Assembly: GCA_963995525.1 (NCBI GenBank)
Contig: OZ023205.1
Span: 70,638,145-70,702,144 of the forward strand
DNA from: Escarpia spicata
Taxonomy: Eukaryota; Annelida; Polychaeta; Sabellida; Siboglinidae
Direction of reading: 5' to 3'
DNA length: 64,000 nucleotides
Shown here: positions 33,850 through 46,058 of the stretch, piece by piece
Position numbering within the stretch: the stretch's first letter is position 1
Layout of the letters: each line of letters starts with the position of its first letter
Made by a program: the position numbers and the translations under genes
The notes under the pieces: generated by a model
Seen by the model: only the letters and a program-made list of their open reading frames with translations
What the model was told of the DNA's origin: nothing
The model's database searches: none

Positions 33850-34605
33850 TGACTGCCGCTTGGGTAATTTATTCCAATAATTGGCATTCATTGACACTTC
33901 TTCCTGTGAATGAACATTTTCTAATATCTAATCTCGAGTGCGGTTTACTTATTTTATAAGGGGACCTCTTAATTGTTTAAGTATTCTCCATGATGAAGAA
34001 GTTAGCTGGAGGTGTATTATATGTAAATCACTGGAAAATTATGAACACCTACAATAGGTGTTGCGTAGCCAGGTCGGCTCTGCGTTAGTCTCGAATGCCG
34101 TAATATTTAATACATTAATTTCAATACTTTCAACCTGCTATGCTAATTCATTTGAGGTATCACCCTGGTTGCTCTACGCTGTACACTCTCAATTACGTTG
34201 ACGTTAACTCCTTGTCTGATGTATTGTTTGTGGCCGTGGTGCATGCACACCATTTGTATATGATAAATGGCATTTGCCATTCTCCGTCCATCCTTGCATT
34301 GCATTAAGATCCTAGGTGAAATGTCACCGCATCCTCGATTGATGCATCTAATTGACTGAAGAGGTTTGTATCATCCGGAAATTTACAAACAAGTTATTAT
34401 TACAACTACCATCGTCTATGTCGTTTAAATTTAAATAGTAAATACAACTGGTGGCGTTGCCGAACTGCTCCCAAGACTGAACTGTATAGTGACACCAATC
34501 TTTACAGCTGACTATGGCATTCCCATCTTGATCCATTTGCGACAATACCATCGATAATTGTAACCTGTTTGATGGCCATTCCGTTACCAATGTAATTGCA
34601 TCGCC
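33850..34605 (-). mobile_element. Old CR1-like LINE remnant, unit A
   Basis: On the minus strand YLNLNDIDDG followed by NNNLFVNFRMIQTSS matches the Y-(I)-NDIDDG and KFADDTK region of CR1 RT, with D-D lost. MVTEWPSNRLQLSM precedes it. Further downstream IESVQRRATRVIPQ matches the V-QRRATK-MIP motif. The element is heavily decayed. Its unit B copy is split by the younger CR1 at 56,963-60,931. Confidence 0.65.
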
Positions 34606-35785
34606 TCATGGGCAACTCGCCAAAAAAGTCTGACAGCTCGTTTTTATCAATTGCTAATTGGCCGTTAGTTACCTATTCAGAAAAAAAAATACAGCACGTT
34701 ACGCCCGGCAGGTATCAAGTTTTAGTTGTGTGTACCATGGTGCGATCGTATGTGATATGGCGTTTTTCTGAACAGGTTTTATTTAAATGGAAACAATTCT
34801 AATATTGATTATTATTTAAGTATCCATACATTTTGCAATATTTTTGTTCGTTACTTTTGTTTCAAACCACATTTTAACTTGATATAGGGCGTAACCAGTT
34901 AACGTTTGGCTGTCTTTTATTTGCACAAAAATAAAATTTACAGTGAATATAACATTAAATGTTATAAAATACTATATACGTCAAACTATTGAATATATAT
35001 CGGTTTACTACCAACGTAACTTTTAAAAGATAAACAAATTCTAATAGTGGCACATTTGTGAAGAAGCTTGATATCGGGCATAACCGTAAAGAAACGGCCC
35101 ATTAGCAATTGATAAAAAGTTGGGTAGAATTATGTATCTTATGGAGTATATTATAGTGTGTTACGTCGATAAGATAGTTTACCTTGGTGTCAGATATTTT
35201 AAATTTCCAATATTTAGTATTTTTGTGATAGATATCGGAAGTAAATTTTTAAATGGAAAGCCTATATTGGCTGTAAGAGGAATTAGGTAACTGTAATTGT
35301 ATTTTGCTATATGGATTTATCCATATCCTGAAACAAATCGTTCACTCGAATCAAATGGTGTGTCTAACTGATATGTGAAATCACGAATGAAGAAATAATA
35401 CAACGTGGAAAGTTAAAATGTTAACGAACTTTAAAAATCTCCGATTTTATATTGACAATACGAAGCTTCAACAATTTGCAGTTTCATATGCACTGTATCT
35501 GATTCTTGTAACAATACTATCTAGAGCATGTTGAGTGTACAGAACACTTCCGAATGACACAAAACGGCACATTAAAAAATAGTTTAATTTTATCATATGC
35601 CTAAAGGAAATCACCAGCCAACAGGAAAAGGAAATCCGGAAGGAAATTAGTGAACCCGAAAAAGTTACCAGTAATCATACACCGTGCGCGCGCAATGTGT
35701 AAAACACAAATTTCAAGCTTTGTCTCTTGCCCGAGCAACGGTATTGTTTACAGTCAAAGCAATTGAGGGAGACCACCTTATTTTT
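34606..35785. other. Segment present in unit A only
   Basis: About 1.18 kb lies between GTTACCAATGTA and GGTAACACAGTATTATTGG. In unit B these flanks are nearly adjacent (about 61,178-61,188). AT-rich, no gene. Confidence 0.5.
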
Positions 35786-35989
35786 GGTAACACAGTATTA
35801 TTGGAAATAAAATTATATCAATTGAAAAGCACTTGTTTAAAATAAAGTAACTAGCACAAGTATGTCTTTGGTATGCAATCGTATGCTGCCAGTATTTACG
35901 TTTCTATGATCAACTCCGTCAAAATGCCATATTATCGCCATCGACAATTTCAGTTTGTTTCTTATGATAGTTACATTTATGTTTGTGTC

Positions 35990-37710
<1,721 letters not shown>

Positions 37711-37789
37711 ATTCGAATCAGAGTCATTAAGTTCATCTACGATTATTTGCAATTCGTCAGACTTCGCATGTATGCTCTCAATTTTATTC

Positions 37790-38110
37790 TCAGAACGGTG
37801 ACACCAGTTCGACTTGGAACGAACCGTCTCAGAAAGGTGACACCAGTTCGAGTTGGAACGAACCGTCTCAGAAAGGTGACATCAGTTCGACTTGAAAGGA
37901 ACGTCTCAGAAAGGTGACATCAATTCGACTTGGAACAAACCGTCTTAGAAAGGTGACATAAATTAGACATGGAACGAAGCGTCTCAGAAAGCTGACATAA
38001 ATTCGACTTGGAACAAACTGTCTCAGAACAGGGACATCAGTTCTAGTTCAACCGTTCTAGTTCAACCGTCTCAGAGAAGTGACTTCAGTTCGACTTGGAA
38101 CGAACTGTCT
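37790..38110. repeat. 39-bp minisatellite, unit B (about 8 copies)
   Basis: The same unit as at 19,525. It follows a remnant of the same LINE endonuclease start (minus strand ELQIIVDELNDSD at 37,770-37,720). Confidence 0.9.
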
Positions 38111-38580
38111 CATTAATTCCAATTTATGATTATCTACAATTACTATCAAACATACGAATGTGAAATGGGTGATTATGTAATGAACACTACATATGGCTAG
38201 AAAAAGATAATTCTACTTCTACGGCATTTCATGTCAAAATCGTTAAAAGTCACGAATGTAATAAAAAAGTATATAGAAATAACTACCGAAGACAATGTTT
38301 GGTGCGTGCTTGTTTAATTGCATCACGTTTCAGTCTTAAACCGTTAACATTATTTTTGTTTAACATCCATAATGATACCGCAACGGAAGACACAAATTAA
38401 ACATCACAACTTCGGTTAAGAGGTGCACAAATTATTCTAACAAATTATCAGTGTAATTTGCGGAATTCAATAACATACGAGGTCATATTGACATGTTATT
38501 TTGCAACACCTAAGTACTGAACATACGTGTTTCGGTGTAAATGTCAACAGTATGAATTTTAACTACTTGTGGGATTTTAC
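38111..38580. other. Intergenic DNA shared with unit A
   Basis: AT-rich; no gene seen. Confidence 0.35.
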
Positions 38581-38711
38581 TTGCATAATCAGTCATTCTT
38601 TCACAATGTTCACGAGCCAGTGCACAATTGCAGAAATCCGGTGAGATGCTCGGCCCTTTGCCATGTGACTCGATACTCTTTGCGATATCGGCCTCATAGC
38701 AATATATATCA
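38581..38711 (-). other. Conserved open segment downstream of the unit B peptide exon
   Basis: Counterpart of 20,825-20,955, with EADIAKSIESHGKGPSISPD and FCNCALAREHCERMTDYA and a GCAA|GTAAAA donor-like end. Its status as an exon is uncertain. Confidence 0.25.
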
Positions 38712-38816
38712 CTACGTATACATATGTGACAGGAGATCATAACGAGTTTCATATACGCCCATCGGAACGACACCTGGAGGATATAGAAGGAACACTTATC
38801 AAGGAAGTGTGTATTG

Positions 38817-38986
38817 TTAGTCGCAACGCTTCATGCATGCTCTCTCCGTCCTGGAACATGAGTTGTAGCAGACTTTGATTGATGACCTGGGGCCTTCGTA
38901 GCAGTCCAGGTTGCAGTTGTATCGGTCGACCATGCACCTATCGTTGCAGCGTCCAACATCCACTTCCGTCCGAGTATAGAAACGGT
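38817..38986 (-). CDS. Terminal exon of eight-cysteine peptide paralogue, unit B
   Basis: Same acceptor (CCTGCTTGCAG), phase and length as the unit A exon, and all eight cysteines are retained. Only two residues differ: [10 protein letters not shown] here against VCYSSCTRTE in A. The possible upstream pro-region exon (about 39,372-39,445) carries a 2-base deletion relative to A. The gene may therefore be disabled, or that exon assignment may be wrong. Function is unknown. Confidence 0.55.
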
Positions 38987-39063
38987 CTGCAAGCAGGAAC
39001 ATAATATACGAATAAAGCTAGTGGCATTAATGCAAAAGTCGGCAGAGAATAGGTATGACGCAG

Positions 39064-39064
39064 T

Positions 39065-39126
<62 letters not shown>

Positions 39127-39265
39127 AATGTGTGCGTGTGTGTGTGCGCGTGTGTGTGCGCGTGTGTGTGCGCGTGCGTGTATGTATGTGTGTGTGTGTG
39201 TGTACTTGTGCGTGTGACTGCGTTTATGCGAGCGTGCTCGCTTACGTGTTCGGCGTGCGTGTAAG
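39064..39265. repeat. (GT)n microsatellite, unit B
   Basis: A pure GT run to about 39,125, then GTGTGCGC and GTGTATGT variants. Longer than in unit A. Confidence 0.95.
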
Positions 39266-39589
39266 CGCGTGAATTAATTCCCCCGCTTTGATTGTATTAT
39301 GCACCTCAGCTACTCGTATGTTGGCTGCGATTGTCTTAACAACGACATCCGTGCCTGCGTTGATAAATTACGGGTTTGAATCCTCTTGATTCCTTTGAAC
39401 AGATTGGTCAAGTTCGTTCGCTACACGTTGCTTCAGTTCACTCGTCTGTACAAATGTGTACCTGGCTACTGACAGTGATGGCTAATTCTGTATAAGTAAT
39501 CTTCGCGCAATAACAACAGCGTGTTTGAATTCTTCCCACAGAAGTCGGAATGGTATTCGATTAAAAATGTGTTTAAGGAATAAAGTGAC

Positions 39590-39880
39590 ACGATCGTATG
39601 ACACTGTGAATTATAGGCCTAAATGTTTGCGTAAAACTACTTGTGGGACGCTGCTTTGGTGACAGATCTATTGTTACATTTCTTGTGTGACGAATATTAC
39701 GTAGCACTGTGACATTGATAATGCAATCGTGACATTGCTTGTATGACACTGCTAGTAAGACTGCTTGTGTATTTGAGTGACACTGCTTATGTAACACTGC
39801 TTGTCAGGCTCAGCTTGTGTGACACTTCGGGCGTGACTGCGATTCGTGGCATTGTTTAGTGACTCTGGTATTATAACATT
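39590..39880. repeat. TGACACTGCTTG-type minisatellite, unit B
   Basis: A shorter, more degenerate version of 21,740-22,440, with about half the unit boundaries still visible. Confidence 0.8.
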
Positions 39881-40277
39881 GCTGGAGTGAAAATGTAAAT
39901 TGGTAAAATGGGATCACCTTTTCTGATCCCCATTACATTACACAAACACCGGCCTCCCTAACAGGAGAGATACAATATAGTTCGCTCCTAGACGTTGGTT
40001 CTTGATTGGAGAAGACAATGTATACGTCAACTTGGTGGCATTATTTGCCTACCTAGAGTAGTAGTAAAAGTATGTCCAGAATAAAACACTGTCCATCCCC
40101 TACACTAGGCTTGTCAGAAGAAAAATAACGTAATGATCAGTATTTGGAGGGATAGGGTCTATTAGAGCAGTGGTTGCATTGGAATAATGGGAACAACCTA
40201 CCAGCTTCGGAGGAAGACCACAAGGCCACCATGACAGCCACACCAAGCAATGCCAACTGAAATGGTGAATGACGATT
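39881..40277. other. Spacer shared with unit A
   Basis: Matches 22,870-23,245; no gene. Confidence 0.35.
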
Positions 40278-40600
40278 TGTATACGTACATACATACCTAC
40301 ATACGTACTTACATACCAGCTTGCATACGTACATACATACGTACATGCATACGTACACAAAAACGTATGTACATATATACGTACTTTCATACTGCTGTAT
40401 CTACATACACACGTACATGCATACGTACACACATACGTATTTACATACGTACATACATACGTATTTATATACGTACATGCATACGTACATACAAACATAC
40501 ATGTACGCATACATACATACATACATACATACATACATACATACGTACATACATACATACATACACACACACACATACATACATACATACATGCATACAT
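40278..40600. repeat. (CATA)n tetranucleotide array, unit B
   Basis: CATACATACGTACATA units ending in a homogeneous (CATA)n run at 40,505-40,600. ORFs are artefacts. Confidence 0.95.
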
Positions 40601-40799
40601 ACATTATATATATACAAAATGCAATACAATACAATACGAATTAATTGTCGAATAATAGTAGATACATCGTATAATTTCCTTCTGCTTGCGGTGCATGAAG
40701 AGAATGCAAGTTATTGTAAGTAAACATAGTAAAACGTAGTACATATAAGAAATAAGTTTATTATAGTAATACAATCGTGAGAATAGTTAGTGCATATAT

Positions 40800-42450
40800 G
40801 TTTTAACGGTCGGCTTGCATGTGGTGGTTTGTTAACTCAAAGTTTGTTTGGGTGACTTATGGCCTGGGGAACGAAGCTGTTATTGATCCTGATTTTTATG
40901 CATATTGGACATCGGTGTCGTCTTTGAGACGAAAGAAGGTGAATTTCTGAGAAGAGTGGTTGGGCAGGATCATTGGCAACTGCACGTGCTTTTCTGATTA
41001 TCGTGCGTTCACATAGCTGAGAGACAGGCGGTGTGGGAATGCCTAGAATCATTGAAGCAATTTTGCAGATGCAAAGAAGCAAGTTTTATGTTTGAGACAG
41101 ACAAAGCAGGGAAGAGAAATATACTACAATAAGTAAACACTGACTTTGTGATGCTCCTGAACACCATGAGCAGAAGTTTTGATTTGACATGACACAATCT
41201 TAGATTCCTTAATAGGTACAGTCTCTGCTGGCATTTTTTGCACACCTTTAGCATGAGGGCGAAACGTCAGTTTATTATCAAGTGATACACCAAGATACTT
41301 AAAGGTGTCCGTTACCTACAATGCCTCACCGTCAATAAAGAGCGGTCCATCAAACTGGCCACTGTAGCGGAAGTCAATGCAGAGTTCCTTTGTTTTGCGC
41401 ACATGTAGATTTTAGGAATTATGGCCACAGAGTTCCAAAAGCGTGGAACGAATCTGATCCATTCAGGCAGCCCACTATTGCTAAGTCGTCTGAGCATTTG
41501 ATCAAGACAATAGAGTCACATTCGCTCCTTAAGTCGATGGTGTACAGTGAGTATAGAATGGAGCTCCTAACACATCCTTGGGGCGCCCCGGTATTTGTGA
41601 TGATGTTGGGGGAGATGTTGTTGCCAAGCTTCACGTGTTTGGGGTCTGTTGCTGAGAAAGTTACGTATCCAGTGAATGAAGTGCGGGGGCATTTGCAGGA
41701 TGAGAAGCTTTATAACCACATTGTGACGCTGTATAATATTAAAAGCCGAACTAAAATATGTGAAGAGGATACGGATATAATTGCCTGCCGTCTCTAGATG
41801 TTTGGTGACATTGTGTAGCAGGGTTGACACAGCAACATCGGTGCCACCCCCGCGCTTGTAGTCGAATTGCATAGGATCCAGTTTCTCCTGAATTTTTGAA
41901 GAGAGGTTGGTCAAGAATAACCTCTCCAGGGCTTTCATTGGATGAAAAATGACAGCAACTGGCCTATAGTGGTTGAGTTTCTGAGGGGAGGATATTTAAG
42001 GCATAGGAATGACGGTGCTTGTATTCCAGAATTGGGAATGATGTCGATATTTACAGACTCCTAGAAAAGTTGTGAGAACTCAGGAGCCAGTTCGTCAGCA
42101 CATGATCGGAGAAGATGACCCGATGTGGTATCACGCTTTCCTTCTATTGGTCCTCTTGAACTGGTGAGACACGTTGTCTTAAGAGATGATGATCTCACCT
42201 GGGGAGGAGGAGGGGATGGTTACCAGCAGCTCTGGGCACTTGGATGTAAAGTCCTTTCTGCGTAGCGAGTATATAATTTGTTTAGCTCTGTAGCATGAAG
42301 CATTGTATAAGATCTTGTAATTTGGTTGGCACTGACACCACTGGCCATCGCCTTGAGATTTATGAAGGCGTCACGAGTGTTCATGGTCTGATATTGATGT
42401 TCAACTTGGTCGAAAAGCTGATTTGACACGGCCAATCTATGCCTTGCCAC
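40800..42450 (-). mobile_element. Rex1/Babar-like LINE fragment, unit B copy
   Basis: Collinear with 23,790-25,330. Better preserved in the middle: MKALERLFLTNLSSKIQEKL, DPMQFDYKRGGGTDVAVSTL, IRILFTYFSSAFNIIQRHNV and HWIRNFLSNRPQ. Then GAPQGCVRSSILYSLYTIDL and LIKCSDDLAIVGCL, followed by the C-terminal IIRKARAVANDPAQPLFSE. Several frameshifts make it inactive. Confidence 0.85.
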
Positions 42451-42762
42451 ACACCCGCTCAATCACACACACGCTCACGCGCAATCACACGCACACACAC
42501 GTACAAGCATTAACAAATATACATGTATGCATATATACACTAATCATGCAAATATACGCGTACACACAAGCACGTATGCATTATAATCAAGTAGCTTCGA
42601 CTCACCCCTATATTGTTCATATCAGTAGAGGAAGTTCAAATCTGAAACGAAATATTTTGTTATAATATCTATGCTTTTATAGTTACGTACATTGTATTAT
42701 GAACGTAAACATTCGTTTTACAAAGAGGTATTATATTGCATAAATAACGTTATGCTAAAACT

Positions 42763-42885
42763 AGCCGCACACCGCCCGATTGTCTACACTATGACGCATC
42801 TCGACCGTCGTAGCCCAATCGCATATGATCGTAAGGTTGTGATTGGCCTACGACTGGCCGCCGCACACCGCTACGATTGTGCAAA
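42763..42885. mobile_element. GC-rich MITE-like element, unit B
   Basis: AGCCGCACACCGCCCGATTG with CATCTCGACCGTCGTAGCCC, and GCCGCACACCGCTACGATTG near its end. Orthologous to 25,805-25,925. Confidence 0.5.
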
Positions 42886-44171
42886 ACTGGATATTATAAA
42901 CCTAGCGTTATTCTGATATTCACCATAATTGTTTTATTGGATACACCAACGTAATCTATATTCTAGAACAGTTCACTTCATGGTTGGTTGTGACGCAGCG
43001 AAGGGAAAGTTGCTGTTAAAAAACACTTAAATCTGTCAAAATTGTACATTGATTGTGATTATTTAAATATCTGCTTAGATGGCGATTTAAACTACGCTAT
43101 TCAACATAGTTACATTAATAATGTGTTGTCATGCCAACGTTAACTTAAATGAAATATGCAAACAGATTAAGTTTTTCTGCCTGTGAAAAGCGAGTACATC
43201 AAGTTTAAAGGTGAAAAGGTGACCCGCAGTGACATTCCACTTGTTATTGTAATTACCAAAAAATCTAATCGAAAATGTAGTTTTGCTTTGGTAAATTAGG
43301 CATAATACAAATAAAAAAATTACAATTGCAATTTGTTGAAGTTGATAATGTACATTATAATTACAATATGTGCCATTTGAAAACAAATGTTGCTCGAGCA
43401 AGTTTATTATTTGCAATATTTTTAGAAGACGATTGTGCGAATACTGTTCATTGCAGAACATTTAGTACAACTCATTGATCAAACAAGTAATACCGCTGAG
43501 TGGTGTGCATCGAGTTTTTAAACTGTGTAAACAATATAAGTTATACAGCCTAAACAAATGTCTCCGCCTGTATATACGTATCAATGTAAAAACGTCGCCC
43601 GCTGCAACCACTTTTAAATATTACCAAAACAGCTATGTTCATCATATGGATTCGGGCGGACTTTTATTATCGTGATATAGACATACATATATTTATATAT
43701 GGTACGCATACAAATATCTCAGAATTACAACTGCTATTTGTTTGAACTTGGAAAACATGTTATACCTGTTTTCCTAAAGAAATATGTTTCGAGTGGTCAA
43801 TAGCGATTATTTGCCAATAATATTATGCTTAGAAGAATATGTTTAGAAGACTCCTAGATATACTGCTCATTGCAGATATAGATATGTGTTATGGATCGCT
43901 GAATAACCAAATCAAAACCATTACAAGTTGCCTGCTTCATTTGTATGAACTGTGCAAAAAACTTAAGCGATAGAACTTAAAGTCAAGCGTTTCCCGTATA
44001 TTTCAATGAGAAAAAAGGAACCCTGAATGAAATTCCTCCATTTTTAATTATTATCATAATGTTTATCGCGTAGATTTAGATGGACTTTTGTCTTGGTAAT
44101 TTAGTTATATTGTACATATAAAAATACATCATAATTACAATTGCAGTCTTTTTAGATTGAAAAGTACATTG
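42886..44171. other. AT-rich DNA shared with unit A
   Basis: No gene. Homology to unit A stops at 44,171, where the CR1 begins. Confidence 0.4.
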
Positions 44172-44837
44172 TAGACAAATAGCGCGAATTAAACACAAAA
44201 CAGAATACATACTATTGCAAAGAGAGGCTATATTTGGCGGAGATAGAACGTTGAAATTGGTGGTGTATCAAAGTTCATAAGCAAGTGGAATTACTGATTG
44301 ATAAGTATTATTCTTGCCTTAATATCATTCATAAAGTAGCAGTAAACATATATTGAGTAGCAGTTGTGCTTAAAGTTAGTTAGATAAAGTATTTTAGGAC
44401 ACTTTAGTCTAGTGAGTGATAATAGGGTACGTTAGCTTACGGCTACGATAAGTTTGTAAACAAGATTTAACAAACCTCGTTATGTGGTAGAATATATAGG
44501 TGATAAAGTAACAACCATAAACTACCTACATAAGATAATATCTGTGTAAGTCAGAACCTGCTAGACATTTTGATAAGGTAGCTTTGTTGTTAAAATTAAG
44601 CATTTGCGATAATCGGGCAAACTAAGTTTATGTAGCTAGTGTCTCTCTTATTCGCTAGGGCGCTGTATAACCTAAATAAATAAGGCAGTCTAGCGTACGC
44701 AATCTTACGAAAAGTGTAACATTTGTGCACAGAAAACAGTCTTCTTAAAGACTACATAGACAGTGAATGGTGTAAACACAGTTGACAAAACTATTTTAAA
44801 TAGCTAATTAGATTATTATTATTAAATCAATTCTGAT

Positions 44838-46058
44838 ATGGCGCCTTGCAAGCGGCAAGTCAAGGCAAAGAAACACTTGGTGTGCGACGACTGCCACAGT
44901 TGGGTAGATTTTGCCTTATCCGGCTGTACGAAGTCATGGACAGAAACCAAGGAAGAGGGATTCACCTTTCAGTGCGTGGGGTGTTGGAAGGTGAAATGTC
45001 TGGAGAAAGAGGTAGCTAGGTTGGTAGATATTGTGAAGGGGATGGAGATGAGAATCAGCAAGAAGACAGACGGAATGGAGAGAGACGACAGGGATAAAGT
45101 TGGGAATACTGTGAAACTGAAGGAGCAGAGTAGTGGCAACAAGACCGAGGAAAGGAGACTGAGAGGAGGGAAGGTGATCGGAGGGGAAGAAAGTGGAGGA
45201 TCGACGGCAGGAAATGTGACAGGTGTGAAGGTGGCAGGAGAGAAAGTGACCGTAGAGAAAGAGGTAGGAGGGAAAAAGAGACGGGAGAGGAGAGAAGGAA
45301 ATGCAATGGGAGGAAAGATGACGGGAAGAAAGGAAGTGAGAGTACATGTGACAGATGAGAAGTCGGGAGGGACGATGACAGGAAGAAAGGTGACAAGAGA
45401 AACAGCGTCAGGAAAGAATGGAACGGAAGAGATTGTGATGGGAGAGCAGAAGACAGGGGAACAAGATTACAACCAGACAGATGCAAACCGTAGAAAGAGC
45501 TACACTGAGGCAGTGATTGAGGGGGCAATGAGGAAAGAGAGGGTGTTTATGGGCGATTCGATTATGAGAAAGACAGATAAGACTCTAAGCGAGGGGGAGG
45601 ACGTCGTTGTTTGTCTACCGGGGGCTAGGATAGAACATGTAACTGAAAGGGTAGAGAAGGTACTGGGGCATGGCAAGGGAGGGTCTATACTAGTACATGT
45701 AGGGACAAATAACGCAGAGAGGGAGGGAACAACTGGGATAGTTCAGAAGTACAGACAGTTAGTGAAGAAGTTAAAGAAGACAAGAGTAGAACAGATTATC
45801 CTCTCAGGAATTTTGCCAGTAATGGGAGGAAGGGGACCGACATATAGAAACTGCAAGAGGATGGCGATCAACGCACTAGTTGAGCAGATGTGTAAAGAAG
45901 AGGGGGTGGGATTCGTAGATTTATGGGGATACTTTGTTGGGAGGGAAGATATGTACATGAGAGATGGCCTACATCTAAGTGGAAAGGGGGCAGCAGTTTT
46001 CTCAGAGAACTTGCTGCAATCTGTTGACAGTGGGACAGGCTGCATCTATTTAAACTAG
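44838..46058 (+). CDS. CR1 ORF1 protein with PHD-like finger and SGNH esterase
   Basis: 406 residues, intact. Residues 15-52 hold C-D-D-C-H-S-W, CTKSW and FQCVGC, a PHD/treble-clef-like zinc finger as described for CR1 ORF1. A short coiled coil follows (EKEVARLVDIVKGMEMRI), then about 150 residues of Lys, Glu, Gly and Thr-rich linker with recurring TGRKVT-type phrases. The C-terminal domain is an SGNH/GDSL esterase: GDS with Ser241, GTNN with Asn291-292, and DGLH with Asp376 and His379. The family is thought to aid RNA binding and membrane or lipid interaction during retrotransposition (the role is not settled). The frame ends in TTA AAC TAG, part of a predicted frameshift site. Confidence 0.9.
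   Translation: MAPCKRQVKAKKHLVCDDCHSWVDFALSGCTKSWTETKEEGFTFQCVGCWKVKCLEKEVARLVDIVKGMEMRISKKTDGMERDDRDKVGNTVKLKEQSSGNKTEERRLRGGKVIGGEESGGSTAGNVTGVKVAGEKVTVEKEVGGKKRRERREGNAMGGKMTGRKEVRVHVTDEKSGGTMTGRKVTRETASGKNGTEEIVMGEQKTGEQDYNQTDANRRKSYTEAVIEGAMRKERVFMGDSIMRKTDKTLSEGEDVVVCLPGARIEHVTERVEKVLGHGKGGSILVHVGTNNAEREGTTGIVQKYRQLVKKLKKTRVEQIILSGILPVMGGRGPTYRNCKRMAINALVEQMCKEEGVGFVDLWGYFVGREDMYMRDGLHLSGKGAAVFSENLLQSVDSGTGCIYLN

Noticed and set aside
44934..45528. Leucine/serine-rich minus-strand ORFs opposite CR1 ORF1 (also 56,895-57,386)
   Set aside because: Shadow frames of the Lys/Glu-rich ORF1 linker.
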